DNA of 64,000 nt from Oscarella lobularis (Eukaryota; Porifera; Homoscleromorpha; Homosclerophorida; Oscarellidae), in assembly GCF_947507565.1 (NCBI RefSeq), contig NC_089193.1, positions 992,001 through 1,056,000 of the forward strand. Reading direction: 5' to 3'. The notes beneath the pieces are model-generated. The model did no database searches. It was not told the DNA's origin and saw only the letters and a program-made list of their open reading frames with translations. The translations under genes and the position numbers were made by a program. The stretch's first letter is position 1, and each line of letters opens with the position of its first letter. This document shows, piece by piece, positions 24,503 to 39,173 of this stretch.

Positions 24503-27500
24503 ATGATGCTGGCTCTTGCATTCTGCTCCTCGATAGCGCTTCTTCTACTTCGTCTCGACGGAGCCGACGGAAAAGTCCTGACGTTCAATCCGACGCAAGG
24601 AGCGGTCAACAATTGGGACGATAAGACGAAATGGTCTCCCGGTCAGGTGCCGACGGCCAGCGACGACGTCGTCATCGACTCGTACGGGAATTACACCGTC
24701 TACGTGCGAGACCGATACTCTGCGTACGCCGCGAGTCTGACCGTCACGAACGCTTACGGCGACGACGTCGTGCTCTGGATACGCGGTCATCTTCAGGTGA
24801 ACGGTCCGTGCGACGTCGGGGGAAACCTTACGATCGAGACAACATACGGGAGGTTGTCGTGTAAGCGAGAAAGCTATTTGCGCGGGACGGTGGTCATGAG
24901 AGCCGGATACCTCGGTTGGTCTTCGCTTAGTACACGCCCCCTGTTCAACGTGGAAGGAAACGTCGTCGTTCGAGGCGACAATTCGAGGAGTTACTTTCAA
25001 AATGTCGAGATATCTCTTACCGGTAACATGACACTGACGAAAGCGTGGTCGTCCAACGTTATAGTCTCCCTTTCGAGCAATACGTTGATGACCGTAGAAG
25101 AAGAAGCAAATCTATTTCTATTCAGTCGTTCTTCTGTGTACGGGCAAACGCTCATCAATTACGGCTACGTGTCCTGCGAGGGAAGATCGGACGACTGGTG
25201 CCGAATGAGTGTGAGCAAATTTGAAAATCATGGTACTATGTACGGAAAAGACGAGGCGATCTTCTTCTTTGAAAAAACGTCATACACGAGCGGACTCTTG
25301 AAAGTCGACACGAACGCTACTGTTTACTTCTCTAGCTCTTTTCAACACTATTTTACGCCGGATTCAATTGTCAACATTACGGGAACTCTACACGAAAACG
25401 GCGTAGGTCGATCAGAAATCACCTCATCGTCAATATACGTAAGAACTCTGCTCAAACGCTCGAGTGCATATATGAGTCTAACGTCGGAGGACACCACGGT
25501 CGAGAACGTGACAGCTCTAAGCGGCACGCTAAATTTCCAAAGTAGCAATTCGACAGAGAACACGTGGATCGACCACATGCGCTGCACTTCCGCTCGCATT
25601 GAAATCAACGCGGCTGTCCATATAAGGAAAGTCGACTTGACGTCGTCAACAATCGCCATCAAAAGGACCCTAACGGTGACCGAAGAGCTTCAGTGGCGAA
25701 CAGGAACGATCAGCGGCACGGGAACGCTCGACGTAGCGGGCGCCTGCATCCTCAACTCGACGAGAGCCGTCGATTTCTATCTCTACGTAACTAAGAGCTA
25801 CTTCCGCGATGTCTTCCTGTCAACAGCCTCGTCACGTTTACGTCTATCGTCCTATCAGACGTTCACGCTCGCGGAGACGGCCGTTGCGACGTTGCCCGCC
25901 GGCTTTCAAATCTACGGCAGTACGGAGAGCGTCTTCGAGAATTACGGCACCATCGATTTCGGATCGGACTATCGCGAAACGGCGACGATCAACCCGAGAA
26001 CTTTCAATAATTACGGCACCGTAACCGTCGGTGCACGAAACGCGTCGATGCAGCTCAACGTTCAAACGAAGGGAATCGTCGACGGGAAATTTATAGTGAA
26101 TTCGGGATCGACGTTGAATTTCGATCCTCGATACGGGAATCTCGAAGAAGGCGACGACGGAAGCGTTTCCGGCGAAGGAGATTTACTCATTACGTCGTCG
26201 AGCTACGCGGTGTCGTTGCAAAGTAGCGACATAAAGGCGGTCGTTGTTAACGGCGGTAACTTGGACTTGCATCCGAGTACCGGAGACGGGCAAGCAGTCA
26301 TGTCGAACATAACCGTGCGCAGTGGACGATGCACGGTGGACGTGTACGACGAGAAGGACTTCTATTTGGAGTATCTCGAATTGAGAAGTGGACAGGCGTA
26401 TTTTAAGTCGTCCGTGACTATGGGCACGGTTAGGCAGACGGGCGGGTCTCTTTATCCTGAAGGAGACGTGACTGTTAAAGAGACTTACTATTGGACGAGT
26501 GGGACCGTGACCGGGACGGGATTCAATGCGATATCGGCGAGTCGGTTGCAGTTGGAGGGTCGGGGCAGCGTCTATTTGCAAAAATCTCTTCTGACGATTC
26601 AGCAACGATTTCTCGTTTTGAGTCGATCGTTCACGTTCTACGTTCAGCAAGGAAGTCAAGTGGTTATCGGAGACAATGTCGAGACGGAATTCGGCGGTTC
26701 TTCCTTTACGCTATCGGGCGACGACACGTCGCAAATCGTCAATTACGGTTCGGTGCTCTTTCTCGACGCCGAGACGGTGCTCGACATCGCGTGGCTCATC
26801 TACGGCAAAATCCAGGCGAATAATAGCGTTGTAACATTTCAAAAAGATTCCACGTGCTCCGGCGAAATAGCCGTGAACGAGAACTCGACCGTGACGTTGA
26901 GCAAGAAACTCGACATGAGTCCGAGTGCGAAGCTAACGGGAAAAGGTCAGGTGACTATAACCGGAAGCTCGTCGAATCTTTACGGAGTGACGTTGAATTC
27001 TTTGAAAATCACGTCGGGATCCGTCACCGTTTATCTAGGCGCCGACGAAATTAAGACGATCGAAGTGGTCGGTGGAACGGCGACCGTTCAAAAGGCATTC
27101 GGCATTTCCGCCGGTCAACGAATTCAAAGACGAGTCAACAAAGTCATTCTGAGAAGCGGAACGCTCGAAAGCTTCGACACGTTTCTCATCAATAGTTTGG
27201 AAATTTTGGGCGGTACGTTTCGAGCGAACGAGGACAGCTACGTGCACGGGACTTTTCTCTGGACGTCCGGTACGTTGGCGTGTCACGAGTACAGCAACGT
27301 CGCCGTCGGCGTGACGGGGACGGCGATGCTTAAGGGAACCGCGCGGAAGACGCTGCGATCGTGTCTTCTCGTTTTGGACGACGAGGCCGTCTATCAAACG
27401 GCGTCGAGCTTTTATTTTTACGCGGGCGCTAAGGTGGAGGTTGGATTAAGCGGACGTCTTCTCGTCGACGCTCAGACGACATTTCGAAGCGCCGATTCGT

Positions 27501-30500
27501 GCTACTCGGAGAACACTATCACAAACAGAGGGACGATGACGGTGGCGAGAGGCCGAAGCGTCACCATTAACCAAGGGTTCGAGAATACCGGACGTCTCGA
27601 AGTGAACTACGGCGCAACGTTGACGCTCTCCCAATCGAGTTTGTGCTCGGATGGCGACATGATATTTCATGACTACTCCCAGTTTGCCGTTTCGGGCGGC
27701 ACTCACACGATCGGTCTCGGTTGCAGCGTCAAGATGGGTAACACGACGACGCTCGCCGTTCGGAGTCGTCTCGTCGCCACGCACCTTCCGGGATCGGGTA
27801 CGATTCTTGTCACGGGCGGACTCACCGTTCAGGACACGGGCCCTCGACGTCGCATAGGATCTCTCAGCGTCACGGGGAGCGGTTACGTGGTGATCGCACC
27901 CGACGTCGATCACGCGAAAAACGAACTTATCATAGATAACGTCACGGTGAGCACGAGTCAGTATTTAGAGGTTAATCGGCCTATGTTCGTTGGGCAACTC
28001 GTACTCGATGGGGGATACGTGAGAGGCGCGAGCTCGTTCAACGTCTCGCATTTCGTTTTTCGCTATGGGTATCTGACGTCGACGACGCCGGTGTCGGTGA
28101 TCGTGAAAACGATGACGATCGATCTGAGATCGCACGTGTACGTGCAGAAACGTATTCTTTTCTTGGAGGACAGTGGAATATGGCCTGGAAGTCCGAATTC
28201 ATATTATATGTATTTTCGACAGGGAGCTCAGTTTGTTATCGGCGAGAGTGCTCTCTTTCGAGTCGAGGACAATCAATATTTTCGGTTCACGCAGTACTCC
28301 TCGCTTGTCGTTCGCGGCGAAATGGAGTTCTATCCCGCCCTGACTATTCCCGCGACTCCGGCCATTTCTGGAACGGCGTACAACTACGGGACGCTTCGCG
28401 TTCTGGGCTTCACGGCTCTGCGTCTCGTGTCGGCCGACTGTCACGTCTACGGGACGGTTGACGTCCGAAATGCGAACAGTACGTTTCGCATCGACTCCGG
28501 TCGAATGGTTTATCGTAAGAGCGCTAAACTGACGGGCAGCGGCGTTTTCAAAACGATCGGAGGTGTCACTGTGTTTGAGAGTTCAAGAGAAGTCACCTTA
28601 GAGGCCATCGAAGTCTACAGTGGCCAGCTTCAGTTTACGGAAAGAAACGGACAGTTATACATTCCGACGATAAAAATGAAATCGTCTAGCGCTCGATTCA
28701 CGTCGTACGGGCAACTGTCATGCGACAATTTCTTTATCGAAGCCGGAATAGTCGATTTGCGAGGACAGTCGAATTTCTCGTTCGTCAACTTCACGCAGAG
28801 TCAGCTAACGTCTCAAGGCGATACGTTCATCGACGAGTTCCTCTGGTACGGCGGCACGATTGACGGCTCGGGCCGAGTGACGGTAAACGATGGTACGATC
28901 GCGTCCAGCTTCTCCTACTATCACTATCTAAGCGGAAGCGTTATATTGGAAATAAGTGGAACGACGAGTCTAGTCGGTCGAGTCTTCTCTATCAACATGG
29001 CCCGCACTTCGTCGCTTGTCATCGACGTAGGCGGGGCATTGATTTTCACCGAAGGACACAAGCTCTCCGGGTCGGGAAAAGTCGTTAACCGAGGCATTTT
29101 TCAGTTCACCGGCGACCGACAGAATCAAGCGTACTTTTATCCGACTTTCGAGAATTCGGCCACGGGACTGATTTCGATTCTCTCCGATACGATTCGCTTT
29201 TCGAACTCGTTGACGAACGAAGGCGTTCTGCGCGGCGCCGACGGCGCTTTGATTTATTGTCAGGCACTTGCGAGTCTTTCAGGGTCAACGATCGACGTTC
29301 AAGGCCGACTCGTCATTCAGTCGGAGTCGTATCTCCACGCGAAGTCGTTACGAATTCGTCACTTTGAAATCAGCGGTTCCAAGACTCTGATGACGGTTGC
29401 TGACGATTCCGCGGAACACGTCGAACAACTTCAGCTGACCCGATCGAGCAGCTCGAGTCTCGAAGTTCAGTCTTCGTCGCACGGCTTCCAGCTAAAGAAC
29501 GTATTGTTGGGAAGTGGAACGCTGAAGCTTTCCGTTCAGGGAAATATAACGGGTACGCTGAGACAATACGGTGGCACACTGGAAGCGAACAGTCCACTGG
29601 CCGTAAGTCATTACGAGTTCTGGGGCGGTACGGTGAAGGGCACGAGCGCTGGTACGATTAGCGTCGAACGGATTAACATAGTCGACTCGGCTCGTTATAG
29701 CAAATACGTCTACTCGAAGACTCTTCTACTGACAGGAACGTCGTCGACGTGGCGAGTGAACGAGGGTAACAGCGGTAGGTTTACGTTTTACGAAAACGCG
29801 AAGGTCGTCGTCGATGATGACGCTCAGCTGAACATAACGTATCAGAACGCCGCAACGGTTATGTCCGGAAAAGGGAAATTTATCAATCGCGGTCTGACGG
29901 TGCTTTCGAACTATCCCAGCGGAGACGTTCTTCCGCCCAGTCCATTTCGTTTATCCGTTCCGATTATTAATAGCAGGGAAATTCGCATTGCCCGGTATAC
30001 GTCCGTGATGGTGGACACGTTGCAGTCGTGCGACGGGAATATAACCGTCGATCCGTACGCTTTTCTTCGAATTCGCGAGAGCGAGAGCACGGCCGATTGC
30101 AGCGTATCGGGCAACGTGATGAGAATCGATTCCGGCACGGTTTTTCTTCCGGACAGAGCTCTCGATTTGAATCGTATCGAGTTGTACGGTGGGAAGTTGA
30201 TCGTTACTGGGCCTTACGCGAGCGTGAGGACCCTCTATCACTACGGCGGAACGATCCAAGGCGCTCATTTGAATGCAACGTTGACGGTAAAAACTTTATA
30301 CAAGTCCAATTACGGTACTATCAAAGACTTGACGTTGACGTCAGAAGGACGTCTCAACGTCTATTCTACCGGTTACGTTACGATTGACGGCGGGCAGCTT
30401 CTCGTCAAGGGAACGGGCACGTTTTTGGCTCAGTACCTTTACCTCGATAATAACGGTTCGATAATGATTTCTTCCCAAGGCCGTTTGGTGATCAGTGGAA

Positions 30501-33500
30501 CGTCCATCCGCCAGTACATTCGGTATCGCGGGCAGTGGATGGGTAAAATAATCAACTACGGCACGCTGCAGACGGATAACGATGTGAATGCGAATTTTCA
30601 GCAGGCAATAGTTATTAACCGCGGGACTTTTGAAATGATCGGAACGAACGGTCTTGCGTACATCACGAGCTATCCGTCATCCAAAACAGGAATAATCAAA
30701 TTGACCGGAGCTTACTCTCAACTCTGGCTGCAGGGATCAAGTAATCACGTTGTCGGTGCAGGCTCGAGTTCGTGTGCTACTTGCACCGTTCATTTGTCAA
30801 CTAGCGGTGCGAGCAGATTGAAACTGCAGTCGGACGCTTCGCGTCAGACGAACTTTCCCTATCTTCAAGTTAACAGTGGAACGGTAGAATTCGCGACGAA
30901 CTCCGGAGACAAAGACGTCGTACTTCAAAAGATTCTTGTATCTAGGGGGTCCCTCATATTAGATTCGGTGACGTCACTACCCCTGGTGATTGTTTCGAAC
31001 GGCGGTCGCGTTCAGGGCAACTCGTCGACGATAAACGAACTTCATCTCGCCTACGGAAATGTTGGTGACAGCAAAGAGCCGCGCAGCGTAATCACCGTCA
31101 AAAAATTCGTAGTTGATTCGACTTCGAGTTTGTCAAATATTTATTTTGCCGATTTGACGGTCACTAATTCGTCTCGGTTTGTCTACGGAACTTTGCAGAT
31201 ATCGCAGTCGGGTCGCCTCGTTCTGGACAGCAAATCGAACAACGTGATGACCGGCTCTTCGCCGCTCATCTCCGGTCAAGGTGAATGCGTCGTACGAGGC
31301 ACCCTTTCTTCCAGCGTCGATGCGTCGACTACGGCAACGATCAGCAGCAGTCTCACGAACGAAGGCCTTCTCCACGCCGTTAATGGAAAATTAGTGATCA
31401 GCGGTAGTTCGACGACGTCTGGCTCGCTCACAGTCGATAAGACGGCGGAAGCGAATTTTCAGAGTTCCGTGCACACGTTCACTTCGGCGGCTGCTATCAA
31501 CGTTCTCGGAAGATTCAGGCAGCAGTCCGGGTCTTCGGCGCTTCGATTTAAATCGTTGGCTGTAGACAGTCTGGTTGTTTCGGGCGGCACCGTAGACGTA
31601 CTAAGTACCGCGTGTCTCGAGTTCGTGAAAATTACGAGTGGAACGATGAAAGTTTCCTCGAATACTGCCGTGAATCGGTTTGAACAGAGTGGCGGCAGTC
31701 TTAGTGCTTCAGCTGTTTTCTCTGCTAACGGGCACGCTTGCTTCACTGGTGGATCGATGAGTAAATCGGGTGCCGGATTGATCAACTTCAACGGAGCCAC
31801 CTGCTCCGGCTCGAAAACTGTTTCTGGAACGCTGTCAGTCAATAGCCCAGGTATCCCTAAAAAATTTACTTTGCGCGTACTTTGTCCTGTATCTCTGTTT
31901 CAGATTCGTCGTGTCCTACTGTATCCTGCGCGAACTGCGTTGGTCGTGCCGGATGCGCGTGGTTTGCTGATATGAACGCTTGCCGACTGCGCTCCTCGAT
32001 GAGCGGTAACAGCGCTTCGTCGTGCCAGTCGTGGATAGCATCGGCAGCAAACTGTCTCGCAAGTAAGTCGTCAACCCGGGTTGAAATCTCGACGTAAGTT
32101 ACGGATCTTTGTAGACAACGACTGCTCAAATTACGACGAAAAAGCGTCATGTGCTGCAGATGCGAAATGCAGCTGGTGCACTTCAAGCGGAAATTGCCTC
32201 TCGTCCGGCGGAACTTGCGATGGAGCTGGCGCCGCTAATGCCATCTACTGGACTAGCGACGACGATGGTTCTTGGCGTACAACGTCAAGCTGGAACTTGA
32301 ATCGAAGACCCACGTCCACTGACAACGTCTACGTTAGCATTGCAAAGTCCGTCACCATAACATCGCCGTCCAGTGAAACGATCAAATCGCTGACCGTCGG
32401 AACGTCGACAGGCGATCGTCAACCAACGCTCTACGTTTCTTCTTCAATGAAGGTGCAAGGCTCGGTAGTTGTACTGAAAGGCGCTACGCTGAGAGTGACG
32501 GGCTCGTTTTCGTGGACTGGCGACGCTGACATACGAGGAACTCTCGTCTGGGACAGCGGCACCGTCTCCGGTACGACCCTCAACGTTTACGGGTCGATGT
32601 TTACGCGAGTGAGATCGTACAACATGTACATGAACACGAATTTCAATTTGTACGGAAAGTACCACTTGGAGTATCCGAGAAGTAACTACTACGTGCGCGT
32701 TCAGTCGGGAAAGAGTTTCACCGTGACATCATCAGGTGAACTCGAAGTGACGAAGCAGGGTTACCTGTACGGGTACGCCAATGCTAAGTTGATTAATAAC
32801 GGCGTCGTTCGCTTTTTAAACCAAAGCAGCTTACGACAGTTCTATGTTCAATTGGCAACGACGAACGCCGGTGAGATCGAAGTCATGGACAATTACCGAA
32901 TCTATTTCCAAAACGGGTTGAAACATGAAGGATCGATGTCTATTAAATCGACGTCTTTTGTTCAAATGACAGGCACCAGTATTGAATCGAAGGCGACGAC
33001 CAGTGGCGAAGGCAGTCTGAGACTTGTCGGATCCTCGACTAATATTTACGCAAGCAAAATTGACGTCGAATCGGTTCACGTGCAGGGGAAGGCGACGGTA
33101 AATTCTGCATTGGAGATAAATAATTTTGTCTTGCAAAGCACTATTACCTGTCTTGCGCCTGTGACCGTTACTGGAAGGGCCAATTTACGAAGTGGGCAAA
33201 TCATTGGACCCCAATCTCTGACAGTGCAGAAAGAAGTTATATTCTCCTCCAGCAGCATTACCATTACGAACGGGAATCTTATAATGCAAGGCAAAGCCAT
33301 CTCGAGTGACTACATCTATCTGTATCAAGGTCAAAGCAGCAAAATAACGATCGATTCCGGATCCGTTTGGACTCTACAGAACGTGCGCTCGGTGATCATT
33401 AATCCCGCTATCATCGTCCGAGGCGCACTGGTGTATGCAACGGGGCCTTTGCAGACGCAGATCAATGCTGCGGTAGACGTATACGGCACTCTCGATATCC

Positions 33501-36500
33501 GTCAATCCGAATTCAGAATTGGGAATCGAATTACTGCGTGGAATGGGTCTACGATCATCGTTCGCGAAACGGCTCGTCTTGCCACAGTCTCCACGTCAAA
33601 TCCGTCGATTTTTCATAGAAATAGCAATCTTACGATACTAGGAACGTTGAGGTTTTACAGCACCAGAGGAACGCACATCATCCATAGCAAACACCTTTCC
33701 AATTTCAATCGACTCTACGTGCACTCGGCGGTTGTCAACGTGACGTCATTTGCTGTTCTGGATAAAATCAATGCCATAATCGTCGTCAGTTCGTCCGAAT
33801 GCAATTTCGAGCCGACATCACAAGGCTCCCTTCAAGTCGGTTACGCGTGGACGTCGGGCACGCTTCGTCTGCGAGACGGTCTTCGTATCGAAAGAGTGGG
33901 CTTGTACTCCGGGAGCCTTGAAATCATTGAGACATCGTCTGTCGAGGACACCGTAATCGGTTTGCTTCAGTGGAGATTCGGGTCCCTGTTGGGACGACTT
34001 GGAAGAAAACGCGTTCCGACTGTCAACATAACGACGCTATTGCTCGAACGAGGCCAAACCGTTGGCTTTTCCCAAATGAAGATTAATCTTCTTAAAAACA
34101 TTGAATGGGTTTTGCCGCACTACGGCCCTAACTACTTAAGCATTGGAGCGAGCGCGCAACTCGTTATACCGCGAGAAGCGATCGTCAATTTATCCGCGGA
34201 ATCGTCGCGTACATTTTCCGGCCCAGGTCAAATGATTGTTGACGGGATTTTCAACGTGGACACCGATGATCTGTACATCAGGACGGAATTGAAAGTGAAT
34301 GGGGAGCTAAACATGTTGAAGAAAAACATTCGCGCTTACAAGAGTGTAACAATTCACGGCAAACTCGTCATGCTTTCCGACGAAAGTGTCTTTTACATGT
34401 ATTCGAGCAGGCACTATTTCACTGCGAATTCGACGTTAGATGTCAGAGGCCGCGTGTACCTTGGCGACAGTCGATCCCATTTGACAGTCGAGTCCCAAAT
34501 GGGCTACCTCAAGGACATCTACGTCTACTATGGAACGGTGACGTACGATTCCAGCTTGCTGACCCTTGATACTGTAACTGTTTACCAATCCGGAAGCATT
34601 TTCCAATGTCGACGTAGCTGCACAATTGCTCGTCGCCTGTTCCTCGTTTCTGGCGTCGTACGAGGAATGACGAGTAACGACACCGTGATCGTCGGTCCGA
34701 ATTGCACCGCGAAAGGAATCTCAAGGTACGCCTATCTCGGTCCAGGCACGATATCAATCAAAGGTGAATTGAACTTGGACGTTTCGACGTACTTCTATGT
34801 TCGAGGCGATCTAATCATCGAAGACGGTGGCAAGATCGAGTCGACGAGGCAAACGGTCTACGTGCAGGGAAATGGAAGTGTCACGCAACGGGACGGCGGT
34901 CTCCTTCGCGTCAACTACGGATCGACTCTTCAATTCAATTCCTTGCCCTACTACGCATACGGCCGAACGTCCGTCGAAGGCTTTCTGCGTATATACGTTT
35001 CTTCGTTGAAGAGTTCGATTATAAGCGGCACGATCGATCTTCCCGTTTCGCACGGGACGTTCGCTGTGTCCGGAGGAGGCCGCGGCCGAAGCGTGAACAT
35101 CACGAGCGCCGCTTCGCTGACTGGCATCGGCACGATACGCGTCGAATCCGGCGTCCTATTCGTTCTCGCCGATTTCAGCTCGTTTCGAGGCAGTTTGTAC
35201 GCTATTTCGGGTATAGTCGAAATAGCGGCAACGCAAAAGATCGTCATTCCGTTTGTCCAAATCAACTCGGGGACGCTCAGAATATCGAGTCCCATTGGGT
35301 GCTACGTCGACCGTCTTCGTCAGACATACGGAATTCTCGATACGACTCATTCTGGCCAGATCGACATAGGCGATGCCACGTTGTCTCATTCTGGAACGAT
35401 CACCGGGCATCAGACGATCACCGTTCGTCGATCGTTTGCGTGGGGTTCCGGAGGTTCGTTGAAGAGCGACGTTCGAGTCGTCGTCCGCGGAAGTCTTTTC
35501 GTCTACGGGTCGTATCATTATCTCCGCGACAATGCCGAACTTTTTGTCGATGCGAACGAAACGTCGGTGTACGGAAACTATTTCTACTTTTACGACAAGT
35601 CGAAGTTGACTGTCGCTCAGGGATGCGTTCTCAACGTCTATACTAGCACTTTGGGTTACCGTGCCTACACGGGAACGCTGACGAATTACGGTCGCATTCG
35701 AATTATTTCCAATTCCAGACAGCCCGTCTATATCAGCGTAGAAATCGACAATCGTGGAACTATTGACCTCAACGACGGAGTCCTGCACCTCCAGACCAAA
35801 GCTGGCACAGCGCTAGGAGGAAACTTGCGGGGAGAACCAGGTTCCTCCTTGTACCTGCGCGGAACGACGACTCTACAGCCCGACGCTCATTTTCTGCTCC
35901 AGAACACCAACGTGTATATATACTCGACGACGTACCTTTACGCTAATACGTCCGGCCTTACGTTTGGCGCTCTATGGGTGAGTGGTAAGCTCGTTATTGC
36001 CGCGCCGGAAGGCGTCGACGTCGTTGGAGACCTCACGCTCACGGGAAGAATCGAAGTCGCTTCTCGACTCGTGGCTCGTCGAATTCTTTTCAAAAGCGGT
36101 TATTTGGTGAGAACGAATTTGAATGCAACGGCGGAAATCGAAGAACTGGAATGGACAACGGGCTATATATCCTCTTCTCCGCCCAAAGTCTCGGATAGCT
36201 GGGTGGAAATATCGAAATTCTTTACGATTCTACAGCCATATTACCGTTACAATTACATTCAGGGCTGCAGTGTTACGACCAAGGGATCGATGGTGATTAA
36301 TGCGGGTAGTTTATATCTTCAGACGGGAGCGAAACTATGGAATGAGGGAAACGCGACGTCCGGTGAACAGAGCACTTTGATAAGAGCTTCCGATGTCCAA
36401 AGCCGGTTCATTAACTTGGGAGTCTTGACGATCGATGTTCACGGGTCCACGGCGACGCTTGGGGCGCCAATTTTGAACTACGGAAAAATTTCTATTCTAG

Positions 36501-39046
36501 GAGGAAGAGTCTATTTCGGTCACAATGGCGAATACTTTAGAAAGAGCGTCGTCGCTGTCTCGTCTGGCGCCATTGCTCACTTCAGTTCGAGAGTCCACAG
36601 ATTCTACGGCGACAGTCAGGTCAACGTCGAAGATGGAGGAACCTTTCAGATCAGTTCGACTGTCGAGTTCTACGCGAACTCGACGTCGATGCAACTTTCT
36701 AAATTACTTCTCACAGGAACGGTGCGATTTCACAAGCAGTCTCGCATCGCTATTGACTTATTCTCAATGCAAGGCGGCTACGCTTACATGAATTCGAGCG
36801 AAACGAAATTGACGCGATTCGACTTGCGGGGCGGCTATTTGACCATTGGACCGTATCTAGAAATCGATACCTTGCTCATGGATAATACGCCGTACCTTCG
36901 CGGAGGAAGGCCTCAAGAGCTCGGCTATCTCCACGTGCGAGACTTTGTCTACACGAACGGGTACATCCAATCGTGGGAGACGAGCGGAAAATATTTCGTC
37001 ATCAACGTGACACGCTCGTTTCTCGTCGGCGATCATTCCTCGACGTCTTGGTGGTATCGACAATATGTTCACTCTGTTACCCAGTGCGACATTTACAATC
37101 ACGGAACGCTGACGAGCACGTTTTCCCGAAGCAGTTTTAGTCTCTACGGAGGATCGCGTCTCATCAACGCAGCGAGTGGAAGATTCATTATGAAGTACGG
37201 TTCGTTTTATTCGTCTTCGCAAGCGGCCGGATCGCTCGTTAACTACGGCTACATTTCGGTCGGTTCGTTTGAAGACATCAGTATGAGTGCCTTCTTCGTA
37301 ATGGTCGACGGAATGGTCAACATTTCGTCGCGATCGATGAGCTTCTATAGAGGCGGTTCGTGCAACGGAAGCGGCGCTATAGTCATCGAGAGCGACGCCC
37401 TTATGCTGATACGATCCAATACGTTCACTTGCAGTCCCTCGACCTTCCAAGGCAAGGGAACGATGCGCATTTACGGAGGCATACTTCGGCTCACGAGCGG
37501 ATCGCTCTCGACCCGATTAGAAGTTCAATCCGGTCAACTTCAAGTGGAAAAGTCCTACGACGTGCAAATGACTGACGTACTGCGTCTTATCGGCGGGCAG
37601 GTCGTGATTAAGGGTCGTCTGAGCATCAATAACCAATGGGAGTTTGAATACGGTTCGACTTCCGGGACGGGAATCATTTCCGTTTCCAAAGGAGCAACTG
37701 TCTCGCTGACCGGTAATCCTCAGCTCGGGCGCACGTTCGGCGTTCAGGTGCAGATTTTCGGAATTGCGTACGTGCCCGGGTCTTTTACTCTGACCAGTAT
37801 GATGCGCGTCGAAAAGACGGGCGTTCTTCAAATGAATGGCGTAACGAGAATCAATTGGCATAACTTCGGTTCGTTGCACAACAGTGGAAGAATGACGTGC
37901 TCGGCTCATTACGGAGCCTACTGCTACGTATACACGAAATTTTTCAACTATCGAACGCTTGAGTTGGTATCAAACGAACTGCGACTCAACGGCGTGCCGC
38001 GGCTAGTCGACGGAGGTCGAGTCACGGGGCCTGGGACACTGCGAGTTGTATCGTCTTTGTATCTCGGCGGAATTAGTGACAGTTCTATTTCTGCTTCCGG
38101 TTATCTGTATTTAACAGCTCCCTTCCTCAACAACGGGACATTTACTTGGACCTACGGCTCTTATATGAGAGACTCGGTGGCGGACTGTCTTTCTGGCTAC
38201 TCGTCCGCGTATCCTGTGCTGAATCCGTCGTGCCAGGAGCCGTATTTCTTTAATCAGGGCTCGTTTATTTTTGCCGAGAGCGGCACCACTTATCTCTACT
38301 CGCTCTTTGTCAATAACAGGACAGTGCAGTGGAGCGGAGGTCGCATTTATATAAGAGGGCACTTTGTGAACAGTCACGGAGGCACGTGGGAATTCGCGAA
38401 GGCGAAAACATCCTATTACCTGTCGGATTCCGGCAATTTTACCAACTACGGAACGATCGTCGTCGACAACGCGAATGTGTACATGCACTACGTCACCTTC
38501 GCGAATTACGGAGTGCTGAAGATGAAAAACAACGCCGTTTTTTATTCGTCATATAACAGACCGTTTGCTCAGTATGCCGGCGGACTCGTTGACATAACGA
38601 ATTCTAGAATGTACTCGAGCAAAACGAATCTCTACGGAGGAAAATTCGTAGGCAACGGTTACATTTCTGGATCTCCTTTTAACAACTCAGGCGGAACAGT
38701 CGAACCTACACTAACGGGTTCTTTAGATGAGGCGAACTTGACCTTGTCAGCAAGGTACGTGCAGGGAGAAAAGGGAAAGTTGTCAGTCGTTCTCAGAGAA
38801 CAAGGAGACTCGATTCTCGCCGGTTTGCTCGAAGTTCGAGGAGATGTCAATCTTCGAGGTCTCGTGAACGTCACGTGGGACGACGTGCAACTCACGGATG
38901 CCGAAATTCGTTCGAGAAAGTTACCGCGTTTTGTTACGTACACCGGTTCTCGTACTGGGAATTTTACGGAGGTCAGCACCCAGAAGCAGAACGTGCCGAT
39001 CTCTGTTGTTCACTATCCTAAAGAAATTCGGCTTAACGCTCCGTGA
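24503..39046 (+). CDS. Giant secreted repeat protein with twin PSI modules (4812 residues)
   Basis: There are three exons: 24503-31850, 31904-32062 and 32115-39046, all phase consistent, summing to 4812 codons plus stop. An N-terminal signal peptide is clear (MMLALAFCSSIALLLLRLDG). After it comes a segment with WDDKTKWSPGQVPTASDDVV, which recalls the start of G8-type and bacterial adhesin beta-helix modules. A similar segment (SWRTTSSWNLNRRPTSTDNV) restarts after the centre. The bulk is many degenerate beta-strand repeats with themes such as WTSGTVTGTG, INYGTL and VNRGIF, suggesting a very long parallel beta-helix. The middle exon and the start of exon 3 encode two Cys-rich PSI modules. The C-terminus resembles the end of beta-helix passenger proteins. 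There is no membrane segment or anchor, so it is probably extracellular matrix or an adhesin. I do not recognise an ortholog. Confidence 0.85.
31904..32240 (+). other. Two PSI-like Cys-rich modules in tandem
   Basis: The first module is the whole 53-codon middle exon (CANCVGRAGCAWFADMNAC). The second begins exon 3 (CAADAKCSWCTSSGNCLSSG). Both show the plexin/semaphorin/integrin C..C...GC.WC pattern. Introns of 53 and 52 nt with phase 1 flank the first module, the symmetry typical of a shuffled exon. Confidence 0.75.
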
Positions 39047-39173
39047 TTTATGTCGTCGTCAATATGAATTTTGCCGGTAACGTCATGCTTTTTTTTTTTT
39101 AGTTTTGTAGCGCATCCGCTGATGCTGTTATCCGGGCCAGCATTTTGGCAAAGCCACGTGATCAAGCGTGACC

